DNA of 64,000 bases from Scylla paramamosain (GCF_035594125.1 NC_087168.1:15135650-15199649); one strand, 5' to 3'. Numbered from the stretch's first letter, positions 31,567 through 55,895 are shown. The notes: generated from the letters alone by a model not told the origin. Numbers and translations are program-made.

Positions 31567-34143
31567 AGCATGTTAGTTAATCCTATCCTGCGCTGGTTCG
31601 TGAGTTTGCTGCGGTGACGCGGTGCAGCAGTGAGTGAAATTTCGAATCATAATCACGTAGGGAGTGTTCACTGGGGGAACGTCAGTGACGGTATTTATAT
31701 TATTTGAATTATTACTTGATAACGTGTCAACTTTTGCGTGTGTATGTGTGTGTGTGTGTGTTGGTGGAGGAGCAGAGTCAGGTGGCGCTTGGCAGGGCGA
31801 GCGGCTGGCTGCAGTGTTTTGGCCGGCGCTGGTCAGTCTTGCCCCACACACTCTGGTAATAAGTGTTTCCGTATTCCCGGCTTCTTCTCCCTGTACCAAG
31901 CACCGCCACGCATCCCCAGAGAGCCACAAGTACGTAAGGTGAGCCCAGCGGTTCCAGCCTACCCTCAATCAGCCTTACTGCCTTCCCAGCACCACCTTCC
32001 TGCTCCCTGTAGTGTCTAGTAGCGGTTTATTAAAGTTTTTGTTCGGTATTTAGGTATTTTATGGGGTTATTTATTTATTTTTAGGTTTTGTTTACGTCTG
32101 AGTCTGGAAACAGCTGGAAATTTATGCGAATATTGAAGAATCGTCAATATGTAAACAAGCCGTCAGCGGAGGTACAGGCAGGTCGTCAGTGTATTCAGTC
32201 ATTATTTGCTTCGTCTCTCGCTTATTGTAAGGCTAACATGTCACAAGATAGAGTCACTTGTCTAGCGTTCATATCCGCTGGTGAGATATATCCGCCATTG
32301 CCTAGTTTTGGTGTCACGAAGCAATAAATAAGGCAACATGGCCGCCGGCTCCTCCACTGAGGTCGGGGCCGAGGATCTGTTCCGGCCTGTGGGTTCCAAT
32401 ATTTTTTCTATATTTTCCTTAATTAATTTATTTGGCTTTTATAGTAAGTTTTTATGGTTTGTAAAAATATTTCGTTGCTGTTGAAGTGTTTTTCTTGCTT
32501 CAGTGAAGTAAATGGGCTGAATTTTCTGCAGTTTTTTAACGTAAATATAGGGCCGTTTTCACGGTTATTTTTACCCCCCCTCGGTTCTTGGCTTTTTTAT
32601 TTGAGGCTGTAGTGAAGCTTTTATTACTTTAAAAAATCGTTTATGATTTTTAAAATGTTTTGCGTTCCTGCTGAGTTGAGTATGTGCATTTTGCAATGGT
32701 TTTTAATTCCGTTAAAAGTGGTGATTTGGCCATTTTTTACATTCTTTATTTCTCTATTTCATCTTGTAACTAACTTTGCATTGTTTGAAAAAATAGTTCA
32801 GATTTTTTAAAATGTTTTTTTAATGGTGCAAAGTGAAATGGGCGGATTTTTGAATGGTTTTAATGGTGTCAAAGGTTCCAACACTTTTTCCATATTTCTG
32901 TTCATATTTCTTTACAACTACTCAGGCTGGAGATGTTTTGATATTGTGAATATTAATTAAAGTAATTGTCAATTCAGAAAATATAATGCATTCCAGCCTA
33001 GCTTCATTTTTTCTAGGGGTCAATTTTAAAATAAAATACGTTACGTACGTAGGCCAGCGGCTGGGCCTGTGACGTCATCAACGATCGCGGAATTGCCCGG
33101 CTCCAGTGTCTCTTGGTCAATATTTACAGTAATTTCCAGTGTTTTCCAGGTATTTCCAGCTGTTTATAAACTCAGGTACGTAGATATTAGTAGTAGAAGG
33201 AGGAAAATAAGAGAAATGGAGGAGGAGGAGGAAGAAATAAGGAAAAACGGAGTAAAAGTAGGAGGAGGCAAAACATATAAATGTTAAGAAGACAATCTTT
33301 AGCTTAGTTTCCCTTCCTGTGCTGCCGTTCTTTGTAATATTTGGTGTGTTTTGGGTGATTTAAGTATATGTTGGGTGTATTTAAGAGTGTTGTGGGTGTT
33401 TTGAGTGTGTCTTAGGTGTGTTTTGGGTGTATATTAGCTGTTATCAGTGTATTTTGGGTGAATTTAGGATGTTTAAGTGTAGTTAGGTTGGTTTTAAGTG
33501 TATTTTACGTGTTTTGAGTGTTGTGGAATGTTTTGAGTGTATAGTGGAGTGCTTTGGTGTGTTTGGGTGTATATATAGGTGGTGCAATTGTGTCTTGGGT
33601 ATATTTTGGGTGTTTTAAGTATTTTGGCTGAGTTTGGGTGTGTGCAGGGTCTTTTGGGTGTATTTGAGTGTGTGTGGGGATGTTCTGGGTGCGTTTGGGT
33701 GTGTGCAGGCCGTATTCTGTGGTGATGTGGGTGTTATGGATGATTTAAGCGTCTTTTGCGTGTGTTTGGATGAGTTTTGTGGGTATTTTGGGGTGTTTTG
33801 GGTGTGTTTTGGGTGTTTTGAGTGTGTTTGAGTGAGTTTTGTGGGTATTTTGGTGTATTGAGAGTGTTTTGAGTGTGTTTTGGATGTTTTGAGTGTGTTT
33901 GTTTGAGTTTTGCGGGTATTTTGGTGCATTTTAGATGTGTTTTGGAGTGTTGATGAGTGAGTTTTGTGGGTATTTTGGGGTGTTGAGTGTGTTTTGAGTG
34001 TGTTTTGGATGTTTTGAGTGTGTTTTGGATGTTTTGATTGTGTTTTGGGTGTGTTTGGGTGAGTTTTGCGCTTTCTCCTTCCTAGGGACTTAGAAAGTGC
34101 AGGACATTTTTTTTGTTTATAAAGTGTTTTATAAAGTGCAACT

Positions 34144-34236
<93 letters not shown>

Positions 34237-34246
34237 ACTAGGAATA

Positions 34247-34277
<31 letters not shown>

Positions 34278-34990
34278 CAGTGCACTCATAAACATTCAAA
34301 TTTCACGGACTTTTTCAATAACTAGGAAGGAGAGAGGGCGAGAGAAGACTTGCTATACTAAGACTAACATTTCTCCTAATATTACAGTGTGCAGAGCTTG
34401 GAATACCACACGGAGGGGGGTGAAGGAGCCTTGGGAATCCCTGAAGGAGGGAGAGCGAAGGAGGGAGGCTTGGAGGTGAAGGAAATGCAGAAAATTCCTC
34501 TAATATTGAACGCTTCTCTGCTCAGACCATCCTTCATTGAATATTGAGCTGAGGCTTCGAGATACGAGGTGAGAATCCATTTTTTAGTGTTTCAAGGCAG
34601 TTTTAAGTGTTTGTAGGTGGTTTTAGGCTGTTTTAATTTTGTCTTGAGTATTGTTGGTTTGTGGAAGGAAGGAGAAAGCTTAAATACAGTAATAAGGCCC
34701 GGAAAAAAGCTTAAATTATTTTAAAATTATCCTAGCGTTTATTAAGGTGTTTTAAGTATTTTAGGTCACCAGAAGAAAGGAAGCTTAAATTTAATACTAG
34801 GATAAGGAAAAAGCTTATTTCTTGCATTAGGAAGAGAGAAAAGCTTGATATTACCTCCTCAACGCCTCCCCCCTCTCAGTGAGCCAGGTGACCCCCAGAA
34901 CAGCGCCAGCCTGCCTACTGTGGTGTGGCAGGCTTGAACGTCCCCCTCCCTCCCTCTTCCTCCTCTTTCTCCTCCTCTTCCTCCCCTTTC

Positions 34991-35022
<32 letters not shown>

Positions 35023-36101
35023 TTCCAGCAAAGAGGAGACGTTTGATGAGCGGGTGGACAGGTTAATGGTGTTGTTGTTGTTGTTGTTGTTGTTGTTGTC
35101 GTGGTGGTGGTGGTGGTGGTGGTTGTTCGTCTGTCTGTCTCTCTGTTATGGGTGTTTCAAGTATGTTTTGGGTGTATTTAGGAGTGTTTTCAATAACTAG
35201 GAAGGAGAGAGGGCGAGAGAAGACTTGACATACTAAGACTAACATTTCTCCTAATATTACAGTGTGCAGAGCTTGGGATACCACACGGAGGGGGGTGAAG
35301 GAGCCTTGGGGATGCCTGAAGGAGGGAGGCTTGGAGGTGAAGGAAATGCAGAAAATTCCTCTAATACTGAATGCTTCTCTGCTCAGACCTTCCTTCATTG
35401 AATATTTGAGCTGAGGCTTCGAGATACGAGGTGACAATCCGTTTTTTAGTGTTTCAAGGCAGTTTTAAGTATTTGTAGGTGTTTTAAGGCTGTTTTAATG
35501 TTGTCTTGAGTATTGTAGGTTTGTGGAAGGAAGGAGAAAGCTGAAATACAGTAATAAGGCCTGTCTGTCTCTCTGTTATGGGTGTTTCAAGTGTGTTTTG
35601 GGTGTATTTAGGAGTGTTGCGGGTGTTTTGAGTGTGTCTTTGGTGTGTTTAGGAGTAGTATGGGTGTATATTAGCTCTTATCAGTGTTTTGGGTGAATTT
35701 TGGGTGTTTAAGTGTAGTTTACGATGTTTTGAGTGTTGTGGGGAGTTTTGATGCGTTTGGGAATATACTGAGGTGTTGTGAGTGTGTTTTCATTTTTTTT
35801 TTGGTGTATTTTGGGTGAGTTTTGGTGTGTTGGATGAGTTTTGTGAATATTTTGTGGTGTTCTGGGTGTGTTTTGTGTGTTTTGAGTGTGTTTGGGTGAG
35901 TTTTGTGGGTATTTTGGTGTGATGAGTGTGTTTTGGGTGTGTTTTGGATGTGTTGAGTGTGTTTTGGATGTTTTGAGTGTGTTTTGGATGTGTTGAGTGT
36001 GTTTTGGATGTGTTTGGGTGAGTTTTGCGCTCTCTCTTTCCTAGGGACTCAGAAAGTGCAGGACATTTCAATGTTTATGAAGTGTTTTATAAAGTGCAAC
36101 T

Positions 36102-36186
<85 letters not shown>

Positions 36187-36197
36187 ACTAGGAATAA

Positions 36198-36245
<48 letters not shown>

Positions 36246-36957
36246 AGTGCACTCATAAACATTCAAATTTCACGGACTTTTTCAATAACTAGGAAGGAGA
36301 GAGGGCGAGAGAAGACTTGCTATACTAAGACTAACATTTCTCCTAATATTACAGTGTGCAGAGCTTGGAATACCACACGGAGGGTGGTGAAGGAGCCTTG
36401 GGAATCCCTGAAGGAGGGAGAGCGAAGGAGGGAGGCTTGGAGGTGAAGGAAATGCAGAAAATTCCTTTAATATTGAACGCTTCTCTGCTCAGACCATCCT
36501 TCATTGAATATTTGAGCTGAGGCTTCGAGATATGAGGTGAGAATCCATTTTTTAGTGTTTCAAGGCAGTTTTAAGTGTTTGTAGGTGGTTTTAGGCTGTT
36601 TTAATTTTGTCTTGAGTATTGTTGGTTTGTGGAAGGAAGGAGAACGCTTAAATACAGTAATAAGGCCCGGAAAAAGCTTAAATTATTTGAAAATTATCCT
36701 AGCGTTTATTAAAGTGTTTTAAGTATTTTAGGTCACCAGAAGAAAGGAAGCTTAAATTTAATACTAGGATAAGGAAAAAGCTTATTTCTTGCATTAGGAA
36801 GAGAGAAAAGCTTGATATTACCTCCTCAACGCCTCCCCCCTCTCAGTGAACCAGGTGACCCCCAGAACAGCGCTAGCCTGCCTACTGTGGTGTGGCAGGC
36901 TTGAACGTCCCCCTCCCTCCCTCTTCCTCCTCTTTCTCCTCCTCTTCCTCCCCTTTC

Positions 36958-36989
<32 letters not shown>

Positions 36990-37036
36990 TTCCAGCAAAG
37001 AGGAGACGTTTGATGAGCGGGTGGACAGGTTAATGG

Positions 37037-37069
<33 letters not shown>

Positions 37070-37890
37070 CGTGGTGGTGGTGGTGGTGGTGGTGGTGGTT
37101 GTTCGTCTGTCTGTCTCTGTTATGGGTGTTTCAAGTATGTTTTGGGTGTATTTAGGAGTGTTTTCAATAACTAGGAAGGAGAGAGGGCGAGAGAAGACTT
37201 GACATACTAAGACTAACATTTCTCCTTAATATTACAGTGTGCAGAGCTTGGGATACCACACGGGGGGGGGGTGAAGGAGCCTTGGGTATGCCTGAAGGAG
37301 GGAGGCTTGGAGGTGAAGAAAATGCAGAAAATTCCTCTAATACTGAATGCTTCTCTGCTCAGACCTTCCTTCCTTGAATATTTGAGCTGAGGCTTCGAGA
37401 TACGAGGTGAGAATCCGTTTTTTAGTGTTTCAAGGCAGTTTTAAGTATTTGTAGGTGTTTTAAGGCTTTTTAATGTTGTCTTGAGTATTGTAGGTTTGTG
37501 GAAGGAAGGAGAAAGCTGAAATACAGTAATAAGGCCTGTCTGTCTCTCTGTTATGGGTGTTTCAAGTGTGTTTTGGGTGTATTTAGGAGTGTTGCAGGTG
37601 TTTTGAGTGTGTGTTTGGTGTGTTTAGGAGTAGTATGGGTGTATATTAGCTCTTATCAGTGTTTTGGGTGAATTTTAGGTGTTTAAGTGTAGTTTACGAT
37701 GTTTTGAGTTTTGTGGGGAGTTTTGATGCGTTTTGGATGTGTTGAGTGTATTTTGGATGTTTTGAGTGTGTTTTGGATGTGTTGAGTGTCTTTTGGATGG
37801 TTTTGGGCGAGTTTTGCGCTCTCTCTTTCCTAGGGACTCAGAAAGTGCAGGACATTTCAATGTTTATGAAGTGTTTTATAAAGTGCAACT

Positions 37891-37941
<51 letters not shown>

Positions 37942-37942
37942 G

Positions 37943-38002
<60 letters not shown>

Positions 38003-38975
38003 ATCACTAGCAATAACACACAGACACACACACCAATGCACTCATAAATATTCAAATTTCCCGCTCTTTTTCAATCCCTAGGAAGGAGAGAGGGCGAGAG
38101 AAGACTTGACATCCTAAGACTAACATTTCTTCTAATATTACAGGTGTGCAGAGCTTGGGATACCACACGGAGGGGGTGAAGGAGCCTTGGGGATGCCTGA
38201 AGTAGGGGCAGTGAAGGAGGGAGGCCTGGAGGTGAAGGAAATGCAGAAAATTCCTTCAATACTGAGCGCTTCTCTGGTTAGACTTCACTGAATATTTCGA
38301 CTGAGGCTTCGAGATACGAGATGAGAATTATTTTTTTAGTGTTTGAAGGCAGTTTTACGTGGTTATAGGTGTTTTTAGGCTGCTTTAATGTTGTTTTGAG
38401 TATTTTAGGTTTGTTGAAGGAAGTAGAAAGCTTAAATACAGTTATAACGCCGAAAAAAGGCTTAAATTGAGAGTTTTAAAGTCAGCCTAGCGTTTATTAA
38501 AGTGTCTTAAGTATTTTAAGTTACCAGAAGAGAGGAAGCTTAAATTTAATATTACGATAAGGAAAAAGCTTATTTCATGCGTTAGGAAGAAAGAAAAGGT
38601 TAACATTATTGACACTTTATCAATTTCTTTCGATTTTATATTCAGTTTATTTATTGATCGTTATCTTTTAATTTCATTTCTTTATTTTCTTTATTTTTCG
38701 CTCGTTTTCATAATAGGAGTGTTTAATTTTATATATATTTTTCATTTTCTTTTCACTTCTTGGACTTAATATCCAGTTTATTTATTTATTATTACTTGTA
38801 AGTGTGTCTAAACACTTGCAAAGATAATTTATTTATTTATTTATTGATTTTTATTTTCAGTCAGTTTGTTTTTTTGTAATGAAAACTTGTTATTTGATCT
38901 ATATTCCCTTTTTCTGTTACTTGTTCGTGCCAGAGGTGACAATAAACATTAAAATTATTACTGCTTTTAATCCCA

Positions 38976-39016
<41 letters not shown>

Positions 39017-39074
39017 GCAGACACTCAAATGCACATCAATGATTTCAACACTTTCCATTATGAGACGAAAAGAT
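30824..39074 (+). repeat. Macrosatellite unit U4 (two cassettes)
   Basis: Minisatellite A 30824-31236, (CT)n 31237-31312, (GA)n 31529-31561, core 31562-32480, CRE 33070-33077, minisatellite B 33340-34070, (GA)n 34147-34234, cassette 1 (t1 34388-34568 with one base missing, t2 35263-35430), minisatellite, (GA)n and a long (CA)n at 36107-36243, cassette 2 (t1 36355-36536, t2 37238-37406), a shortened minisatellite 37555-37800, interrupted (GA)n 37893-38003, t3 38144-38320, tail. The second minisatellite has lost about 200 bp (junction near 37733). Confidence 0.9.
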
Positions 39075-47493
<8,419 letters not shown>

Positions 47494-47793
47494 TTTGAGT
47501 GTATTTGAGTGTGTGGGGTGTTTTGGGTGTGTATGAAATCTTTTGAGTGTGTGTGGAGGTGTTTTGGGTGTGTATGGAGTCTTTTGAGTGTATTTGAGTG
47601 TGTGCTGTGTGTTTCGGGTGTGTATTGAGTCTTTTGAGTGTATTTGAGTGTGTGGGAGGTGTTTTGGGTGTGTATGGGATCTGACACAGGTTTTTTATGG
47701 TATTTTTTTTGGTTCTAGTTAAGTCTAGTTAATAAGATAAACGCTTTTGAAAACCCTGCTAATTATCTTTCTGACATTAGGAAACAGTCGTAA

Positions 47794-47837
<44 letters not shown>

Positions 47838-50412
47838 AGCATGTTAGTTAATCCTATCCTGCGCTGGTTCGTGAGTTTGCTGCGGTGACGCGGTGCAGCA
47901 GTGAGTGAAATTTCGAATCATAATCACGTAGGGAGTGTTCACTGGGGAAACGTCAATGACGGTATTTATATTATTTGAATTATTACTTGATAACGTGTCA
48001 ACTTTTGCGTGTGTATGTGTGTGTGTGTGTGTTGGTGGAGGAGCAGAGTCAGGTGGCGCTTGGCAGGGCGAGCGGCTGGCTGCAGTGTTTTGGCCGGCGC
48101 TGGTCAGTCTTGCCCCACACACTCTGGTAATAAGTGTTTCCGTATTCCCGGCTTCTTCTCCCTGTACCAAGCACCGCCACGCATCCCCAGAGAGCCACAA
48201 GTACGTAAGGTGAGCCCAGCGGTTCCAGCCTACCCTCAATCAGCCTTACTGCCTTCCCAGCACCACCTTCATGCTCCCTGTAGTGTCTAGTAGCGGTTTA
48301 TTAAAGTTTTTGTTCGGTATTTAGGTATTTTATGGGGTTATTTATTTATTTTTAGGTTTTGTTTACGTCTGAGTCTGGAAACAGCTGGAAATTTATGCGA
48401 ATATTGAAGAATCGTCAATATGTAAACAAGCCGTCAGCGGAGGTACAGGCAGGTCGTCAGTGTATTCAGTCATTATTTGCTTCGTCTCTCGGTTATTGTA
48501 AGGCTAACATGTCACAAGATAGAGTCACTTGTCTAGCGTTCATATCCGCTGGTGAGATATATCCGCCATTGCCTAGTTTTGGTGTCATGAAGCAATAAAT
48601 AAGGCAACATGGCCGCCGGCTCCTCCACTGAGGTCGGGGCCGAGGATCTGTTCCGGCCTGTGGGTTCCAATATTTTTTCTATATTTTCCTTAATTAATTT
48701 ATTTGGCTTTTATAGTAAGTTTTTATGGTTTGTAAAAATATTTCGTTGCTGTTGAAGTGTTTTTCTTGCTTCAGTGAAGTAAATGGACTGAATTTTCTGC
48801 AGTTTTTTAACGTAAATATAGGGCCGTTTTCACGGTTATTTTTACCCCCCCTCGGTTCTTGGCTTTTTTATTTGAGGCTGTAGTGAAGCTTTTATTACTT
48901 TAAAAAATCGTTTATGATTTTTATAATGTTTTGCGTTCCTGCTGAGTTGAGTATGTGCATTTTGCAATGGTTTTTAATCCCGTTAAAAGTGGTGATTTGG
49001 CCATTTTTTACATTCTTTATTTTTCTATTTCATCTTGTAACTAACTTTGCATTGTTTGAAAAAATAGTTCAGATTTTTTAAAATGTTTTTTTAATGGTGC
49101 AAAGTGAAATGGGCGGACTTTTGAATGGTTTTAATGGTGTCAAAGGTTCCAACACTTTTTCCATATTTCTGTTCATATTTCTTTACAACTACTCAGGCTG
49201 GAGATGTTTTGATATTGTGAATATTAATTAAAGTAATTGTCAATTCAGAAAATATAATGCATTCCAGCCTAGCTTCATTTTTTCTAGGGGTCAATTTTAA
49301 AATAAAATACGTTACGTACGTAGGCCAGTGGCTGGGCCTGTGACGTCATCAACGGTTGGGGAGTTGCCCGGCACCAGTGTCTCTTGGTCAATATTTACAG
49401 TAATTTCCAGTGTTTTCCAGGTATTTCCAGCTGTTTATAAACTCAGGTACGTAGATATTAGTAGTAGAAGGAGGAAAATAAGAGAAATGGAGGAGGAGGA
49501 GGAAGAAATAAGGAAAAACGGAGTAAAAGTAGGAGGAAGCAAAACATATAAACGTTAAGAAGACAATCTTTAGCTTAGTTTCCCTTCCTGCGCTGCCATT
49601 CTTTGTAATATCTGGTGTGTTTTGGGTGATTTAAGTATATGTTGGGTGTATTTAAGAGTGTTGTGGGTGTTTTGAGTGTGTCTTAGGTGTGTTTTGGGTG
49701 TATATTAGCTGTTATCAGTGTATTTTGGGTGAATTTAGGATGTTTAAGTGTAGTTAGGTTGCTTTTAAGCGTATTTTACGTGTTTTGAGTGTTGTGGAAT
49801 GTTTTGAGTGCATAGTGGAGTGCTTTGGTGTGTTTGGGTGTATATATAGGTGATGAAATTGTGTCTTGGGTATATTTTGGGTGTTTTAAGTATTTTGGCT
49901 GAGTTTGGGTGTGTGCAGGGTCTTTTGGGTGTATTTGAGTGTGTGTGGGGATGTTCTGGGTGCGTTTGGGTGCGTGCAGGCCGTATTCTGTGGTGATATG
50001 GGTGTTTTGGATGATTTAAGCGTGTTTTGCGTGTGTTTGGATGAGTTTTGTGGGTATTTTGGGGTGTTTTGGATGTGTTTTGGGTGTTTTGAGTGTGTTT
50101 GAGTGAGTTTTGTGGGTATTTTGGTGTATTGAGAGTGTTTTGAGTGTGTTTTGGATGTTTTGAGTGTGTTTGTTTGAGTTTTGCAGGTATTTTGGTGCGT
50201 TTTAGGTGTGTTTTGGAGTGTTGATGAGTGAGTTTTGTGGGTATTTTGGGATCTTGAGAGTGTTTTGAGTGTGTTTTGGATGTTTTGAGTGTGTTTTGGA
50301 TGTTTTGAGTGTGTTTTGGGTGTGTTTGGGTGAGTTTTGCGCTCTCTCCTTCCTAGGGACTCAGAAAGTGCAGGACTTTTTTTGTTTATAATGTGTTTTA
50401 TAAAGTGCAACT

Positions 50413-50469
<57 letters not shown>

Positions 50470-50947
50470 CCATCCTTCATTGAATATTTGAGCTGAGGCT
50501 TCGAGATACGAGGTGAGAATCCATTTTTTAGTGTTTCAAGGCAGTTTTAAGTGTTTGTAGGTGTTTTAAGGCTGTTTTAATGTTGTCTTGAGTATTGTAG
50601 GTTTGTGGATGGAAGGAGAAAGTTTAAATACAGTAATAAGGCCCGGAAAAAAGCTTAAATTATTTTAAAATGATCTTAGCTCTTATTAAAGTGTTTTAAG
50701 TATTTTAGGTCACCAGAAGAAAGGAAGCTTAGATTTAATACTACGATAAGGAAATAGCTTATTTCTTGCATTAGGAAGAGAGAAAAGCTTGATATTACCT
50801 TCCGAACGCCCTCCCCCTTCAGTGAGCCAGGTGACTCCCCGAACAGCGCCAGCCTGCCTACTGTGGTGTTGCAGGCCTGAACGTCCTCCTTCCCTCCCTC
50901 TTCCTCCTCTTCCTCCTCCTCTTTCTCCTCCTTTTCTTCCTCCTCCT

Positions 50948-50973
50948 CTTCCTCCTCCTCCAGGAGGAGGAAG
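50948..50973. repeat. Perfect 12-bp inverted repeat at the right breakpoint of the array
   Basis: CTTCCTCCTCCT, then CC, then AGGAGGAGGAAG forms a 12-bp hairpin with a 2-nt loop. It lies where module K of U6 stops matching other K modules, a few bases before the misplaced core fragment. Confidence 0.85.
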
Positions 50974-50984
50974 TGGAGGAGGAA

Positions 50985-51053
50985 GGGCCTTTTTCACGGT
51001 TATTTTTACCCACCCCGGTTCTTGGCTTTTTTATTTGAGGCTGTAGTGAAGGT
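50985..51053 (+). repeat. Misplaced fragment of the unit's AT-rich/core region at the array end
   Basis: CCTTTTTCACGGTTATTTTT, ACCCACCCCGGTTCTTGG and CTTTTTTATTTGAGGCTGTAGTGAAGG match 9650-9715 of U1 and equivalents, which normally lie several kilobases before a K module. The ACCCACC spelling is closest to U1 (ACCCACCTCGG); inner units have ACCCCCCTCGG. Confidence 0.85.

Positions 51054-53250
<2,197 letters not shown>

Positions 53251-53301
<51 letters not shown>
53251..53301. repeat. (ATT)n microsatellite
   Basis: About 17 copies of ATT. Confidence 0.97.
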
Positions 53302-53783
53302 TAGGTGATTTAGTTAAAGCGTCCGGACTGTCACCAACTTAATATCCAGACCGTGTTGAGGCAACTGGTGCAGGGGTGACGGTCCCTCCTCGGCGGTGAC
53401 CTCTTTCTGTGGCACTAACGACCTCCTTTGTTTGCTTGGTCATAGTGGTGGCGGTGGTGGTGGTGGTGGTGGTGGGGAAGAGAGATGGGCCCGGCTGTCC
53501 TAACTCTTCCGCTCTTCTCGTTCCTGCAGCAAAATTAGTCAGGCTTTAAATGTGCTGAAGTGATTTGTGCTTGCATTGATAGTTCTTGGTATTAGTTATT
53601 TTTACTGATTGTTTTTCTTTATTAATTATTGATAAGAGAAGAGTGGTCGAGCTGTCATTAGTGTTCTCGCTCTTGTAGCAATATTAGTTAGACAGTAAAA
53701 GTGTTTTATGAAAGTGGTCTGTGCTTGTGTTGATAGTTTTTGGTATCATTAATTCGTCTGGTAGATATTAAAATTATTCGCGC
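53302..53783. other. Intergenic sequence with a (GGT)n patch
   Basis: GC-richer at 53320-53530 with (GGT)n at 53445-53475. Two related blocks, near 53505-53600 and 53640-53745, share GCAATATTAGTTAGACAGTAAA-like sequence and GTGTTGATAGTT. This is a diverged direct duplication of roughly 140 bp. Confidence 0.45.
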
Positions 53784-54070
53784 GGCTCTATATCCAATTT
53801 TTTTTTCGTCTCCTACCCCCTTCAGTGTTGGGGTGGGAAAGTGGGGTTTTCGGGTGGGAAAGGTAAAACAGAGCCAAATACCTCCTCTAACCACGAAAAA
53901 ATAAATAGGGAGCTACACTACTGCTGCTGCGGCTCTATTTCATATTTACCGGTTTAGTTAGGTTTAGAGGAGGTGTTTGGCTCTATTTTACCATTTCCCC
54001 ACCTGAAAACCACGCTTTCCCACCAGGTCCCCAACATTGTAGGGGTAGGAGCCGAAAAAAAAAAAAATAG
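53784..54070. mobile_element. Foldback element: two inverted arms of about 110 bp around a 65-bp loop
   Basis: The left arm 53784-53893 (TCTCCTACCCC, GTTGGGG, GGTAAAACAGAGCCAAATAC, CTCCTCTAACC) is matched by the reverse complement of 53959-54070 (GGCTCCTACCCC, GTTGGGG, GGTAAAATAGAGCCAAACAC, CTCCTCTAAACC) with few mismatches and one 4-nt gap. The loop is 53894-53958. There is no open frame. It may be a non-autonomous foldback or MITE-like element, or a simple inverted duplication. Target-site duplications could not be set with confidence. Confidence 0.75.
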
Positions 54071-54391
54071 ATAAACAAATAAAATAAAACTACGCAACTC
54101 AATATTTGCCATTACTGATTTTTTTTTGTTTATTTGCTAATTATTGAAAGATTAGTTTTTTTATTGTCGTTCTTTGATTCATGCTTTCAAAAGTGCTGCG
54201 TGTGTGACTGATAAAAAAGAAGACATTTATATTTATTTCTTCATTATTGAAAGGGGATTTTTCTATTCATGTTCACAAGTGACTCGTGTAGAAGTAATAA
54301 TATAGAGGCACAAAGTCATTATATTCTTCTTGTATCACTTGTATCTCAGATTTGATTTACGTATTTTGTATTTATCAACCATAGCATATAT

Positions 54392-54393
<2 letters not shown>
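54071..54393. other. AT-rich intergenic sequence, no gene seen
   Basis: T-runs and A-runs only; no exon-like signals. Confidence 0.5.

Positions 54394-54469
<76 letters not shown>
54394..54469. repeat. (CT)n microsatellite
   Basis: Uninterrupted CT repeat of about 76 bp. Confidence 0.98.
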
Positions 54470-54471
<2 letters not shown>

Positions 54472-55048
54472 AGTCTAGGGTCATGGAGTAATGTTCAGTT
54501 GATACTCCTGGCGGCTTTAAATATAGCCCACGTTTGCTCATGTAAAGATAAAAAAAAATAAAAATAAAATTGCTTGGATAAAATAAAGGAAAAGAAAAAA
54601 GAAAACATTAAAAAAGGAAAAAAAAAAAGAGGAGAAGTAAGGCGAGGTAGAAAAGAAAACGGGTGTTGGGTCAGAGGGAAGAAGCAGATATGAAAGGAAG
54701 AATAGGAAGCTTGATAAAGAGAGAAAAGGAAGCTGGGCATGGAAAACGGAGGAACTGCCAAGGTTAGTAAGGGAGTGTGGGGTAGACAGTATACATCAGC
54801 GTTGACAGGGCGGCGGGTACGGTGTTAAAATGCAAAAATATACAGGAGGGAGTGTGAGTGGTGGTTGTGTGAAGGTCAGGGTGACCGTGGCTTACTGACG
54901 CAGCACAAACACAGTAGTCAGATTAAGGCGACACGTGTGATTGGATGTTTGCTTAATGAAGGTGGGGTTCCGAAAGGCGTGTGTTTGTGCCTCACTGTCT
55001 ACTATTACTTTCTCTGATTGTTGATTTGTTCTTGGTGGTCTGTCTCTC

Positions 55049-55052
<4 letters not shown>
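54470..55052. other. Purine-rich then mixed intergenic sequence, no gene seen
   Basis: An A/G-rich plus strand at 54545-54760 is followed by mixed sequence with no supported gene. Confidence 0.5.
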
Positions 55053-55096
<44 letters not shown>

Positions 55097-55098
55097 TT
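55053..55098. repeat. (CT)n(GT)n compound microsatellite
   Basis: CT repeat to 55079 followed directly by TG repeat. Confidence 0.97.
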
Positions 55099-55302
55099 AC
55101 GAGGGTCGAGCTTCTATTCTGGTGCTTACTCGAAGCGAGTCGAGTTTCGAGTCCTCCACGCAAGAGAATGAAGCTTCACCGTGTCTTTGTTGGTGTCTCG
55201 ATCACCGTGAATTCCAGTATTCTGTTGTGTTGGGCGACGTAGTGGTGTTTTCCGGGTATGTGCTTTGGATTTCTGAGTTCAGTCAATGGGAGAGATTCGC
55301 CA

Positions 55303-55618
<316 letters not shown>

Positions 55619-55680
55619 CTTCTTGAATCTTCTTCTTCTTCTTGAATCTTCTTCTTCCTACTACTGGTGGTGGTGGTGGT

Positions 55681-55853
55681 ACTACTACTGATATGTGTTG
55701 AATGTAAGGTGAATGTGAAAAGAGTGAAAACGCAAGATCCTCATTCAGATTATCCGCAGCCGTGGTTACTGAGGCTTTCTGTTCCTAAGTTCTTACCGTT
55801 AGTTTAATTAAAGATTCTAGAGTTAAGACCTCAAAGTTGCTCCCCCCGTGGGT

Positions 55854-55895
<42 letters not shown>

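Larger units (their letters stand above)
47494..51053 (+). repeat. Macrosatellite unit U6 (right edge unit, deleted and truncated)
   Basis: Minisatellite A 47494-47680 is joined directly to the spacer (GGGATCTGACACAGG), a deletion of about 370 bp that removes the (CT)n block. The core 47834-48760, CRE 49341-49348 and minisatellite B 49610-50342 are present. (GA)n at 50415-50465 is then joined to the last 45 bp of t1, so about 280 bp are lost. A decayed K module follows (about 50800-50975), and the unit ends in a junction to an out-of-place core fragment (50985-51053). t2, t3 and the tail are absent. Confidence 0.88.
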
